NCBI GenBank assembly: GCA_015178975.1
Contig: WHVD01000064.1
Span: 372,001 to 436,000, forward strand
Length of the DNA: 64,000 nucleotides
Source of the DNA: Hysterangium stoloniferum
Taxonomy: Eukaryota > Basidiomycota > Agaricomycetes > Hysterangiales > Hysterangiaceae
Direction of reading: 5' to 3'
Of the stretch, positions 19,483 through 31,768 are shown piece after piece (position 1 is the first letter of the stretch; each line of letters begins with the position of its first letter). The position numbers were made by a program, and so were the translations under genes. The notes under the pieces were generated by a model. That model saw only the letters and a program-made list of their open reading frames with translations. It ran no database searches and was not told the origin of the DNA.

Positions 19483-22400
19483 ATGTTTACAGCAATGGAA
19501 TCCACATGCTTCATGGGAAAGAATGCGACTCGACAGAAATATTACCTGGACTCTGGATCATCAGGACACTACATACCAAATATACAGGACTTACACAGCT
19601 TCACTGCATACAATGTGCCGAAAAAGATCCAAATGGCGAATGGCGGTTACATTTATGCCAAGGGTATTGGAACGTTGAAACTCAACGTGTCGAATTTTGG
19701 ACCAGAATTCATAGGGGAAATTCCAAACGTCGAATGGACACCTGAGGCTAAGGTGCGACTACTGAATCCCGCGCAGCTGTTCAAGGATGGATACCTAGTC
19801 AATCTTGATAAAAATGGTTCAAGGATCATCAACACGAAAGGACGAACCATAGGTGAAGCTGTCGAAGGAGGGAATGTCTATCCATTTCAATTCAGGATGA
19901 TTCTTGCATCATTGTCAATATGTGGATACACAAATTTATCAGACAGCGAATTGCAAGCAAATTTGGAAAACGTACCTGTAGCGTATGCCACGAAACTGCC
20001 ATCTAATTTGATGCTATGGCATCAGCGGTTGGGGCACCTACACACAGCCACTATCCGGAACCTGGCTCAGCACTTCACATCCAGTATTGAGATTGATGAT
20101 CCCAAGAATATGAGGCCAACTGCATTGCCTGCATCGAAGGGAAACAACATCGAGCGCCATTCAAAACTGGCCGAACTCAAGCGAAGCATCTTGGAGAACT
20201 TATCCACATGGATCTAGCCGGGCCAATGGAGACATTGAGCTTCAATAAGAAACGGTATTTCATAATAATCATCGATGATTACTCACGTGTTGTATGGACT
20301 GACACATTGGCGAGTAAATCGGAGGCCACCCAGAAGATATGAGAATATATACAGAAACTCGAAACACAGTTCGATGCGAAAGTCCAAGGAGTAATGACTG
20401 ACAATGGAACTGAGTTCATAAATTTGGAGTTCAGGAGATACTTACTATCCAAAGGAATATCGTTGTTCACCTCAGTCCCTTATACACCTCAGCAAAATGG
20501 GATCGCGGAAAGAGGAATACACACCATTACCGAGGGGGCTCGATCAATATTGATTTCGTCAAGATTGCCTAAACCTCTTTGGTCAATAGCCGTCAAGACC
20601 ATGACATACCTGAGAAACCGTAGTCCAACTCGAGCCAATGATGGAACCACGCCCATTGAATGTGCTACTGGGGAAAAACCGGATCTATCCCACTTACGCA
20701 TTTTTGGCAGCCCAGTCAGCATCGCGATCCCCAGACAGAAACAACAGAAATGGGACTCACATTCTAAAATGGGGTATATGGTCGGGTACGAACCATACTC
20801 CACCGGTTATTTGATATGGTACCCTGGGTCTAGATGCATCGAGAAGGTGTGAGATGCAATATTTCATGAAAATGCAATGATGTTGCCATCACCAGTCCTG
20901 TACAGAGATGAAGGACAATTTAGGAGTACTGTCGATATAAAGGAAAATAACGAACCACAATTGGAGGCAACACCAAATGAGCCACAGCCTAGGCTCACAA
21001 TACGAATCCCTCCTCGCCCAAGACCCACTGACGACAAAGGAAAAGAAGTTGGCAGATCTTTGGATCAATCTCAACTAGTTTCAAATGTACCCAATATCCC
21101 ACGTGGAATGTCACGATCCGGATATATAAGAGAAATAGCTGGAAGCATGATATTAGCAGATGAGGATGAATCTGGATGCGATGATGGACTCATCATGTAT
21201 TCTGCTATAGGGAGTAATCCGATGATCCAAGAGGCACTCAATATGCCAGGAGAAGAAGGAGCCACCTGGGAAAAGGCATGACAGGTGGAATGGCAAAATA
21301 TGCAGGACCACGAAGTGTTTGGACCACCTGAAGAACCACCGCCAGGAACACGAATTTTGAAGACGGGAACCGTATGTTGTGGAACATACAAGAATGGTGA
21401 ACTGGTAAAATGAAAAGTTCGGATTGTTGTCAAGGGGTTCAGTCAGATTCCCAGTCTACATTTCAATGAGACGTACGCACCTGTTATGAAATGGGAAACA
21501 TTCCGAATTTTACTGGCACTGGGAGGAATAACGAATTCAGCCATTTGTCAATTCAATGTTAAATTGGCATACTTACATGGGACAATGAAGGAGAAGGTTT
21601 GGGTTCAGCAACCGGAAGGGTTTGAAGAACCTGGAAAGGAGCACCTACCATTACCATTATTAAAGGCTCTGTATGGCACGAAACAAGGAGGCAATGAGTG
21701 GAGAAAGACGTTATACGATTTTATGGTTAAGGAACTTACCTGGTTCTGTTCCAACTTTGCCAGTGCTACATTCTTCAAAACATGGGATGACGGAAGTTGG
21801 GCTGTGGTCACTTTTTGGGTGGATGACGCGACAGCCATGGGTGATGAAAAGCGTCTTCTAGATCTCGAAAAGGCAGTTAGCAAACGGTTTGGAATTTCAA
21901 GTGAGGGAGATGCACACTGGATTTTGGGAATGAGTATTCGTCGAAACACTGATTCAAAGTCAGTATTCATATCGCAAAAGGAATATATTGAAAATGTTGT
22001 GAAGAAATTCAACGTACAGAATTCAAGACCAGTTTGGTCCCCTATCGCACTAGGAGTCGACTTCCAATCCATTACACATCTGGAAACAGAAGAAGAATGC
22101 GAAGAAATGGTGAAACTCCTGTATCGTGAAATCATAGGAAGTTTGATGTTTGCTGCCACGGTATCACATCCTGATATTGCATATTCTGTGAACAAATTAT
22201 CACAATATTCGACAAACCCAGCAAGAGCACATTGGAACTTAGTGAAATGAGTTCTCCAATACTTATACACCACTCGAGATCACGACCTTCATTTGGGAGG
22301 AGGAGCACTTTGTTTATACGCATACTCGGAAGCGGATTTTGCTGGCAATACAGAGGACAGAAAGTCGACTGGAGGATATGTTGTATTTTTAGGATCAGGG

Positions 22401-22799
22401 GCCATATCTTGGTCTTCAAGAAAACAGTCGACAGTAGCCCTGTCTTCGACGGAAGCTGAATACAACGCATTATCCGAGGCAGCACACGAAGTTATGTGGG
22501 TGTGACATTTTTTGGAAGAGTTGGATATCATTTATGAAGAACCAACGACGATTTTCGAGGATAATCAAGGAACGATTGCGTTCGCTCATAATCGGCATGC
22601 TCTACGACAAATGAAACACATTGAAGTCAAATATCACTTTATTCGGCATTTAATCGAGAACGGAACGATACAACTTATCTATCGACACACGAAGGAAATG
22701 ATTGCGGATATTTTGATGAAATCGCTACCACCGTCGACTCATTCTTATCATATGCGCCGACTAGGTATTGGAACTTCAACACTGGAGGAGGAGTATTGA
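19483..22799 (+). pseudogene. Copia Pol polyprotein, multiple stops
   Basis: In order: aspartic protease (YLDSGSSGHYIPN near 19541), GAG-pre-integrase (LMLWHQRLGHLHTATIR near 20008), integrase core (DDYSRVVWTDTL near 20274, then MTDNGTEFINLEFRRYL near 20394), reverse transcriptase (21490-22250, with VTFWVDDATAMG near 21810) and RNase H (22315-22790, KSTGGYVVFLGSGAISWSSR then LSSTEAEYNALSEA). A frameshift lies near 20115, and TGA codons occur near 20340, 20850, 21279, 21411, 22248 and 22503. The motif normally containing the first catalytic Asp reads QFNVKLAYLHG with Asn, so the copy is inactive apart from the stops. Confidence 0.85.
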
Positions 22800-23055
22800 G
22801 ATACGAGTGTTGAACTGGAGCGAGTGGAGCCGTGTGTATATGAGCGTTGAACTGGAGTGAGTGGAGCCGTGTGTATACGAGCATTGAACTGGAGCGAGTG
22901 GAGCTGTGTATATGATGCAATAGGTGATCCATATTATGATGTGGCTTATGATGTATTGATCCACTTAGGTGGATAAACTTTATCCACCTGTACGATATAT
23001 ATATACGAGAATTAGCATAATGAATAATAACTCATTTTACACTCGTTCATCTTTA
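22794..23055 (+). repeat. Copia 3' LTR (262 bp)
   Basis: It is longer than the 5' LTR because a 37-42 bp segment (gttgaactggagcgagtgga and neighbours) is present three times in tandem at 22805-22915 instead of once. Confidence 0.85.
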
Positions 23056-23060
23056 AAAAG

Positions 23061-24221
23061 GAATAGCATCATTAATGTATATTCCATCAGGGACACTACA
23101 AAATACTTTTTTGGCCACACCATTGCTCGAGATTTTCGGTATACTCTGTCTTCCCTTCAACAGTAAGTGGCATGGGCAGTGAATCGACCTTGTCCTAAAC
23201 ACTTTACGGGGTTTTATAACATGCGAGACAATGCCTGAAAAAAATAGGATATGTGACATTTCTCAACTCAATGGCCATGATTGCAGTGCTTTCGTGTGGA
23301 TGGTCCCATACAGTTGAAGGAATAGGGTCCAGGAGACAACTAATTGACTCACCTTTCTTGTGGAAATTATCCTATAATTATCCCTTGTTATTAGTACTCC
23401 AATTTAACTTCAAATTTTGTTTGACCGGCCGATGGCAGAAAAGACATTGAATATGAATTGGACTCCTCACTGGGTTGATCCAATGCGAGTCCTAGGAACA
23501 ACTCCCAAGCCAAAAGCTTCAGCAATTGTGTCATATGGTACAAAGTATCAATCAGATAGGGTTAAAATTACTGAGTATTGGAATATATCTTTGATTTTAT
23601 AGGTCTTTAATCACCTCATGCCTCTTTGGAGATCCGAAACAATGGCTATTTTGTGCATGATTGAGATTATATGTACAAGGGGAAACAAAGGGTGAGATAT
23701 TTCTTTCTGCCACATTTCCTTTGTTGTTTTTTCCATATTATTCTCTAAATGCTATACAATATACTCACATACAGAGAACACACCTCAGTCTGTTATACAT
23801 TTTTATACAAGACTGAGGTGAGTTTGTACTGCATAATATTTATTACTCATTATTGTTAAGATCTAAGCTGTGGGAAGGGAGAATGCTCAAAGTTGGAGGG
23901 CTGATGATAGAGATTGTACCAGCTGGGAGGCCCAACCCCACAAACACAGTGGAGCCTGGCTTCAACTTACATATTGCACCCTCAAACAAACTGTTAGGGT
24001 ACTCTGGTATTTCAAACAAAGCAGATAGTACAATATAAGTAAAAGTCAACACTTAGCTCAATCGACTGGAGGGCCAAATCACTAAGAGTCAAAGGATAAG
24101 AGGTCAGGGCTTGCTGAAGACACCTTCTAAGGGGTACAGTGAGTGACAAAACCATTCCAATGATGGTTAGTTGTGCAAATATTCCTGAATAACTCAAGAT
24201 CCACTGTACCTACAGACCTAA
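23061..24221. other. Unassigned, short exon-like frames only
   Basis: A stretch at 23064-23163 reads IINVYSIRDTTKYFFGHTIA on the plus strand and runs into a plausible splice donor (cagtaagtgg). I do not recognise it. Other short frames (23417-23602, 23853-24038) have no known motif. Confidence 0.3.
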
Positions 24222-24370
24222 TATTGAGATGACAGGGCTGGAGAGGCTTAACATCAAAACTCAATGTCATGTGGACCAACTTGAGTGGTCTACAAGGCTG
24301 TGACCTGTGGGGGGCAAGCCCCCACCATGTTACCATCCCCCACAACTTTACTCGGTCACTTCGTGACCTG
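24222..24370. repeat. Inverted fragment of the 1-390 segment joined to a palindrome-rich tail
   Basis: The complement of 24232-24300 matches 60082-60150, with gatgttaagcctctccagcc shared. It is followed by gtggggggcaagcccccac and ggtcacttcgtgacc, which resemble the palindromes in the Helitron-family ends at 42189-42320 and 56132-56263, in altered order. Confidence 0.5.
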
Positions 24371-25924
24371 GTGGATCAATAATAATGTCTTTAAAGACTA
24401 CATCAGCAATTTGTATTACCTTCTGTGACCACTTTTGTACATTCCAGCTTCCCATTTATTCATTCAGAAATCTATGTTAAAGTGATTAAACTTTACATTA
24501 TTCAGAATTATATATACTATACTTTTGTAAATTCACTGAACCTAAAAAATATAAGTCAGTCTCCTTTTGGAACCTTACTGAATACTTAGTCATGGATCAA
24601 TAATAACATCCTTAAACACTACATATTTGGCTTGGAATAGAATTCATTCTTCCTCAATTTGTTTCTTTTGAAGTGTCAGGTGTTTTGTTCCACATTGGAC
24701 TTCCAACTTCCCATATAGTTGTGATTGCCCTCCCCATATCATATTGGGGACTTCTGCAGATTCTAGCTCCCCATTTAGTCTCTTTCATACTTATACCCCA
24801 CTTTCCTCCATTCCACTCATCTGTCTGTCATTGAATCTTTTAGTATAAATTATTGTCTTGTATCCTACTAATCTCCAGTTCAAACATTGATTTAGAACCT
24901 TTCTGTTAAGAACCACATTTTTTTGTTCAGGTCCCTATGTGTATTTTCAACCTACTGTTCATATGTATACTGTCCTCTGGCATTGTGATACCCAATAACA
25001 CACCCACTTAATGACTTCCTTTTCCAGCCACTCTATCTCAATTCTGTTCTAATGACATTCCATTATTCCTTGCATTACTTCACCATATCATTTGCCACCT
25101 CAGAATATTTATCTTTTTTCTGTTATCTTGTATTTCTTTTCTTAATATCTTGTTCAGTTTCCTGATTTCCTTTGTTCTGTTAATAGCAAATCACCATTGT
25201 CAGCTCTGTGCTTCCATTTACTTTAGCATAAAACTGCATCATGTACACTACTATCCTTCAGTTTGAATATTGACTCAGAATACCCATTTGGAATCCCCCT
25301 CTCATGTTAAAAATGTATGCAATAATACCTTCATTTACCTTTTAAGTATTGTTAATCCTTTTGCTGCATTCATACTCCTCTTCTACTCATTTATCTATCA
25401 TTAAATATTTTAGTATACATTATTGTCTTATATTCTGCTAATCTCCAGTTCAAATATTGAGTTAGAACCTACCTGTTGGGAACTACATATGTCATTTAGG
25501 GCCCTACATGTGTGTTTTCAACCTATAGTCTGGCATCCTGACATTGGTATTCCTGATGCAACATCTCTGATGACAGTGTACTGACAACTCACCCACTTAA
25601 TGACTTCATTTTCTAGCCACTCCATCCCATGATCCTTCTGATGGCATTCCATTATTCCCTGCATCACTTCACCACATCATTTGCCACCTCAGAGTATTTA
25701 TCTTTTTTCTCTTGTCTTGCATTCCTTTTCTTGACCCCCTGCTCCATTTTCCCAATTTCCTGTGTCCTGTTAATATAAAATCACCATTTTCAGTCCTCCA
25801 TGCTTCCATTTACATTAGTATAAAAGCCTATCTTGTATACTACTACCCTTCAGTTTAAATAGTGACTCAGAACACCCATTTAGGAGGATAACCCAAAACT
25901 TTAAAAGTTATTTATCCACTAAAG
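24371..25924 (+). repeat. Diverged direct repeats, period about 590 bp
   Basis: Phrases such as cacccacttaatgacttc (25004 and 25592), ttgccacctcagaatattt-like (25091 and 25681) and taatctccagttcaaa (24868 and 25439) recur at about 570-590 bp. A third partial copy continues beyond the transposon, at 29800-29870 (aataataccttcattta). No coding function is visible; it is the old repeat into which the next transposon inserted. Confidence 0.65.
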
Positions 25925-25926
25925 TA

Positions 25927-25964
25927 AGGTAGGCATCACTTTAGTTCAGCACCTGTTTATGTAA
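25927..25964 (+). repeat. Left TIR
   Basis: About 38 bp; aggtaggcatcactttag then ttcagcacctgtttatgtaa. It differs from the right TIR at a few positions. Confidence 0.85.
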
Positions 25965-26447
25965 GCAAAAAAGTGACCTACTCGCACTCCTTTTTGTGCT
26001 TCCACAACATAGATAATCTGTAATTAAAGCCCAGGGAAGTGGAGTTGGGATCCATTCCTCCAGTTCTCAGGTTTAAAACTTGAAAAATAATTCACCCTTG
26101 CCAAGTAGTAGGACTTACAAATTTTAACTTTTTTTTTGAGTCTCTGAATGCTTAAAAACTCATTTCCATGTGATTCTGAGATTTTCAAAATTTTGCAAGT
26201 GTCAGTATTGGCCGCTTACATAATAATCACATGATATATTGGGCAGCCTTGTTTTAAGGGCCTAAAATTGGGAAAGAAAACTGTATTAAATTCAAATATA
26301 TGTACTTATCTTACTTACATAAAAATTCTCCTAAGAAAAAGAGGGTATAGCTGCACATGTACTTGTGCAGTAAGCTGTGCACTTGATCACAGGCCACATT
26401 ACATAAGCAGCACAGTGGCAAACACGTGGTTGCACAGTTCTACTACC

Positions 26448-29095
26448 ATGCCTCAGAAGTCTAAAGCTGCACAATCTCACATCAAAAATGTTGGATTCAA
26501 GGCACAACAAAAGCCCTCAGTGACAATCAAGGATGTCCCAGATGATGATGACTTCAATTGCAAACCAGTTTCTCTCAATCTAGATCAAAGCAATGAAAGG
26601 ATGTATGAGGAAGCATTTATTGTGGATGAAGAAGATGGATCTCTCACCTTGGTAGGCTTTCTTGATGACTTTGAGGAAGAACCTCTACTAGATCTTGCTC
26701 ATAGTTTGGACTCAGATGATGAAAATGATGAAAATCCTAGAGATAATTACCCAGAGATTCAAGAACTCTCTGACCTGGAACAGTTCTCAAGGATACTTGC
26801 TGAGGCACAGAGGATAGCAGTTGAGGCTGAAGATGAGAGGTTAAAGGAAAACAGGTGACCAAAGAAATATCTCAAAGACTCTGCACGAACAAAACGAAGG
26901 CATAAACAGATTGGAAAGGACCTAGAGAAGCAAGGTTACCTTTCCATTAGGACATGGTTTGTAAAAGCCAATGCTGCAGAGAGTGAGGTTAATGAGGTTG
27001 GTAGGGGGCAGAATTCTGAGTCAGATGTGGAAATGGCCACCTTTGACAAAGATCAAGAGAACATATCTGCTGGAAAAAGTGACTCAGTGAGCTTGATCTT
27101 ATGGACTGCTGTGGTTATTGTTCTACTGACCAAATATTATTAGTCAATTGAAGAAATTGAAAGACAGGTTAACACTGAAATATATCCACCTTCCAAAGCT
27201 CATGAAAAGGTTGAAGAGCTCCTTCAGGCACTACGAGAAGGCCAAAAACCTGGGGACAACACTCTATCCACAGAATCTGATATCATACTGGATCAATTAA
27301 ATTACAAGGACTTACCAAAGCTTCGGCAAGCCTGTGCAGCACTGACTGTGAAGAGCAAAGATAAGAAAATTGATGTTCTCTTTTAAGGAGGGCTTATTGG
27401 GATGGTTGGGACATTGAACCTTTATCTTGACCCACAGCTCTCATATACCTGGCGTGAGGCTTCTCTTATTGCATCAAAATCACAAGGCCATGGAGTTAGC
27501 CATGGACGCAATCTGCGAAAATGGATACATCAGTTCCTGGGTTCTGGAAAATTACCTCTTCACAGATATGGAAAGCTACGGGGTACCCTTCTTGATGATG
27601 AGGACTTTTCACAAGCAATACAGATTCACCTGTCTGGAATTGCCAAGAACAACTATATCCAAGCTCAGGATATTGTTGACTTTATGCAGACACCAGAAAT
27701 GCAAGAAAGACTTGAGGAGATTGGTTCCAAGAAAAAGAGATATCAATACGTACCACACAACGGTGGCTCCACAAGATGGGATGGCGATATGGGAGGAAAA
27801 GGAATGGTATGTATGTTGATGGCCATGAGAGGGAAGATGTTGTCAAATACCGGATGGAATTTATTGAATGGTGGAAAGTCTATGACAAGCGGATGTATTC
27901 ATATGATAATAATGGAAACCGCGAAGGTGAACTCACTGGATTCCCTGTCCCACCTGGCCAACGTTTCCAGCTCATTCTTATCACCCATGATGAATCAACA
28001 ATTTATGAGACTGACCGTCAGAAAACCATGTGGGCCCATCAATCAGATAAAGCAGTCCCATTAAAGAAGGGGGAAGGTGTTTCTCTCATGGTCTCAGATT
28101 TTTTGACCGTTGAATGGGGAAGATTGCAAAGTGAGGATGGCATGGAGTGAGTTAATCTTGCACTCTAAATTAGAATTACTATTTAATCTATGAAATGCAG
28201 GTCAGCACACATTGTCTTCAAAGCAGGAAAAAATTGTGATGGCTACTTCTCGTCTGATGACTTGATCACACAAGTTGACACAGCCATCGATATTTTTGAA
28301 GGACGGACAAATGGGTTTGCAACAGGTCTGTTCATTTTTGATAATGCACCGAGCCATCAGAAGTGTGCAGATGATGCACTTTCTGCAAGAAAGATGCCAA
28401 AGTATCCATCTGCAACCTGGGTTCATCGCAAGGGAGGCTCTTGCATGCGAAATACTGTGTTATCAAATGGAGACACCCAGTCCTTTTATTTCGAAGAGGA
28501 CCACCCTACAATGCCTGGATGGTTTAAAGGGATGGAACAAATCATCCAGGAACGAGGCCTATGGAGGGAAAGTGGCTTACTTGCACAATGTGAAGGTTTT
28601 AAATGTGTACAAGGAAAAACTGACTGTTGCTGCCGTCACCTTCTTTTTACCCAACCAGACTTTGTGGCACAAAAATCTCAACTTGAAGAGTTCATCACAT
28701 TGTGGGGTCACATCTGTGACTTCTACCCAAAATATCACTGCGAGCTTAATTTTATTGAGCAGTATTGGGGTGCAGCAAAGTTCCATTACCGAAACACCCC
28801 CAAAACCAATAACATTGTTGAGATAGAAAAGAATATGCTTACATGCTTGGATGATATCCCTTTGCTTCAAATCAGAAGGTATTTCTCTTATCCTTCTGTC
28901 CACTATCTGATCTCATTGTTTTCCCATGCTAGATATGCAAATAGGTCTGCCCGGTTCATATCAGGTTATGATCTCGGACTGTCAGGAGTGGAGACTGTGT
29001 GGGTCAACAAAAGATACCATGGCCATCGTACATTACCTCCAATCATGCTTGCACAAGTACGGCAAGCTCAAATTAATATGCCTGTACCATTATAG
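26448..29095 (+). pseudogene. DDE transposase, IS630/Tc1-mariner-like, with long acidic N-terminus
   Basis: The start at 26448 (MPQKSKAAQSHIKNVGFK) opens an acidic, Asp/Glu-rich N-terminus. An in-frame TGA stands at 26856, another stop at 27141, and one frameshift lies near 27745-27775. Helix-turn-helix-like sequence (REASLIASKSQGHGVSHGRN) precedes WRYGRKRNGMYVDGHERED. The catalytic triad is Asp in LITHDESTIY (27989), Asp in FIFDNAPSHQ (28340) and Glu in CELNFIEQYWG (28757). A 54-bp intron lies at 28147-28200. The 139-residue gap between second Asp and Glu is far longer than the 34-ish residues of Tc1/mariner and holds a Cys/His cluster (CEGFKCVQGKTDCCCRH). The enzyme would cut and paste at TA sites. 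Confidence 0.75.
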
Positions 29096-29179
29096 TGACT
29101 CCAATTCATTTTTTGACTTCATAATAAATTTTTCAAATATTTGATTCACAAATTTGGCCACTCTTGGCACTTAGTAATA

Positions 29180-29217
29180 TGATTACATAAGGTGCTGAAC
29201 TAAAGTGACACCTACCT
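29180..29217 (-). repeat. Right TIR
   Basis: The complement reads aggtaggtgtcactttag then ttcagcaccttatgtaatc, pairing with the left TIR. Confidence 0.85.
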
Positions 29218-29239
29218 TATATATATTTATATTGTTTGT

Positions 29240-29810
29240 TGTAAAATTAATATTTAATCAAATTCAGTTGATTAGGTATCACTCTGAAGAATGCAAAAAT
29301 ATTAATATCTATCTTGTATCTGACAAAAGTTAGTCAAACAAACATATATAGATTATCCTTTTAGGGATAAATTCCACAACATGGATTGGTTGGCCAGATA
29401 GTTCTGGTTAACCTTCTAAACCAAATAAATTTAAATTATATGAACTATATTTGAAATTTTGCATAATATACAAGAGAATGCATCTTATCCAAAATATTAA
29501 GTCATAACCCGAGTAATTTTGGTTAACTATAATGTTTGTGGACATTTTAAAAGTCATGGAGATACTAGAGAATGTATTTTATCCCAAAGATTAGGTAACA
29601 ACCCAGCTAATCTTGTATAACCATGACATTTGTGTATATTTTAAGGGAGTGTACAAGTCTTAAAAATGAAGTTTTGGGTTAATGAAATATAAATCCCTAA
29701 AACATGTAGTCATAGCTAGGAGAAATAGTCTCACTTAAAAATATGAGGAGTTTTTCATAAGATTTTGTGTATTCAATGAATTGTGACTATCCTCCTTAGA
29801 ACCCCCTTCT
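29240..29810 (+). repeat. Dispersed repeat, copy 1
   Basis: It aligns in direct orientation with 35606-36252 (shared tcaaattcagttgattaggt, ttagtcaaacaa, ccagatagttctggttaac). This copy lacks the tandem array found at 35835-36015. It has no coding capacity. Confidence 0.85.
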
Positions 29811-30511
29811 CATTTATAGAAGCTTATGGAATAATACCTTCATTTATTTTAAAGTATTGTTCCTCCTGCTTAATTCTTTTGCTAGTGTCTAGCCACACTA
29901 AGACTTACTACCTTTGGACCTCCAGTTGATACATACATACATAGCTATGTACATAACTGCCATTATACATCCTGCCACATTCCTCATCTATTCCTTCCAT
30001 ATGGGTCTTTTTATATGGTCATTTCAAGACCCCCATTGAGTTTATTTAATCCCAGTCTTTGAACTTTGGAGCCCCTGAATAGTTATGTGAGGGGCCAATA
30101 GACTTGAGTTTTGGTTCTTAATAGTACTATTATATCAGTTTTTGCCCTTACCATGATTTAGTTCTTCATAACTCTTAGTGTCCCAAGCTTCTGGTAATTA
30201 CACTGGGTGCTGTACATTTAAAATCATTTCAAAATATCAATGAGGATAGAATAGAATGGTCAGGAATAGAACAATTTAATTATGTTTACTGGAAGTCAGT
30301 GGATTATAGTAAAAGTTACTTGGAGTTTACTGGAATTTGATTGGATTGGAAGGTTTACTGATATGTATTTCATTTAATTGACTTCCATCCCCATAATTTT
30401 AGTATATTTTCTGGTATTTATTTTAATTCTTCTGAAATTGTTTGTAAATTTTTTTTAAGACCCTAACACAGACTGACAGACACAACAGATCCCTCACACA
30501 TAATGCACCAG
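29811..30511. other. Decayed AT-rich sequence
   Basis: This continues the 590-bp repeat region at its left end; the rest shows no recognisable gene. Confidence 0.5.
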
Positions 30512-31055
30512 TGTTAAGTGCCGTGTCGGGAACTTATTCCGGAACTATTGGAAAGTCACCGGGAAGTTGGGAACTATTGGATAGGGTCAGGATGTTGGCT
30601 TCAGCTTATGTGCTGCGCCTCTACGCAAACGCTCAAAGTCCTTAATTTCAGAAGTGAGACTTATGATGGAAGATACGGATATTCAAAGTTCTGAAGAGTT
30701 CCGAATATCGAGCATACAGAAAGACGGGAGAAGGAATAAGAAACTAAGTCGATATCAGATCTAAGGTAAAGTACAAATTCGCAGAAACTAATATAAGTCT
30801 ACTCGTTATTGTACTACAAACTAAGACCATAATAAGATGGAAATGGAAGTGTTCTTAAAATGGAAATACAATAAGACATATTAGGGAGACAATATTCCGA
30901 AATGGGAATATAACAAACAAATGAGTGAATACTTGTCAATGGACAAATTACCAAATGCAGAACAAGGGAAGAATGTGGATGATACGGTAACTATGATGTT
31001 CCGTAGTCAGAGATCGGAAGTCGGATATTGAAACATCCAGGAACAGGTCGTAACA
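30512..31055 (-). mobile_element. Solo LTR, TGTTAAG family
   Basis: It begins TGTTAAGTGCCGTG, ends AGGTCGTAACA and is about 90 percent identical to 45442-45986. The flanks accag and gccag match at four of five positions, consistent with a mutated target duplication. The family signature ttggcttcagcttatgtgct is at 30597. Confidence 0.8.
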
Positions 31056-31640
31056 GCCAGGTGGGCATTTGGCAACACCCGTGCACCCCCACACACGCAC
31101 AAATGGCATGCACACAAATGGGCATGGCACCTTGCATTCATGTGCATGCGTTCGTGAGGTAACATGCCCAGTCATGTGACATTTGTGATGTAATGTGCCT
31201 GGTCACACGACATTTGTGAGGCAGCGCATCACGTGACTGAGTGTGTTACATCACAAAGTGCATGAATGGCATGTGGCACATTGCATGCGCATGCGTTTGT
31301 GAGGTAACGTGCCCTGTTTCGTGACGTAAGTGCATGTCTGGCACCCATGCACCCACACATGCACAAATGGGTGTGGCATGTTGTGTGCGCATTTGTGACA
31401 TAATGTGCCCAGTTGAACGATGTGAATGGGGCAGCACGTTGCACAACCAAGTGCATTATGTCACGAATGCATGTGACAGCAATGTGTGTGATAATATAAC
31501 TGGTGCCATTGTGGGCATGGGAAACCCAAGGCTCACTTCGCTCACAAATACACACCGTGGGAAACAGGCTGCTCACTTCACTCACAGATACAGACCATGG
31601 GAAAATAAGGCTCACTTTGCTTCTATTTTATGACTCAGCA
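31056..31640. repeat. CpG/TpG-rich satellite-like sequence
   Basis: Degenerate repeats around ttgtgaggtaacatgcc, cacacatgcacaaatggg and catgcgcatgcg follow the solo LTR. The sequence is unusually rich in CG, TG and CA steps and has no gene. A related kind of sequence at 44800-45440 also lies next to a copy of the same LTR. Confidence 0.55.
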
Positions 31641-31680
31641 ATGACGCCCATGGACCCACTGATGCAAATTAACTTATATG

Positions 31681-31768
31681 ACAAGCTTAGGAACCCTTGC
31701 TACGCTGCGGGCTCCAGCTTGTTGGGGGGCAAAGCCCCCCAAACCCCCCCACGTCAACAACTCTTAAG
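31681..31768 (+). repeat. Helitron-family left terminus, copy L1 (short form)
   Basis: It starts acaagcttaggaacccttgc, holds the palindrome ttggggggcaaagccccccaa and ends at gtcaacaactcttaag. About 45 bp upstream (31645-31680) also resembles the flank of copy L3, so the true end may lie further left. Confidence 0.8.

Larger units (their letters stand above)
18335..23055 (+). mobile_element. Ty1/copia retrotransposon, full length, disabled
   Basis: Two LTRs (18335-18522 and 22794-23055) bracket gag and pol in copia order (protease, integrase, reverse transcriptase, RNase H). The 5-bp duplication AAAAG flanks the element (18330-18334 and 23056-23060). A possible primer-binding site ttatgggccctgg follows the left LTR, and a purine tract actggaggaggag precedes the right LTR. 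At least two frameshifts and six TGA codons break the genes. Confidence 0.9.
25927..29217 (+). mobile_element. IS630/Tc1-like DNA transposon with TIRs and TA target
   Basis: Terminal inverted repeats of at least 28 bp (25927-25954 and the complement of 29190-29217) start aggtaggcatcactttag on the left and aggtaggtgtcactttag on the right. TA dinucleotides flank both ends (25925-25926 and 29218-29219). The single gene inside encodes a DDE transposase. Length is 3291 bp. Confidence 0.88.

Noticed and set aside
20340..22503. TGA read as tryptophan or recoded in copia pol
   Set aside because: Several TGA positions correspond to Arg rather than Trp in the family, and frameshifts are also present, so simple decay explains them better.
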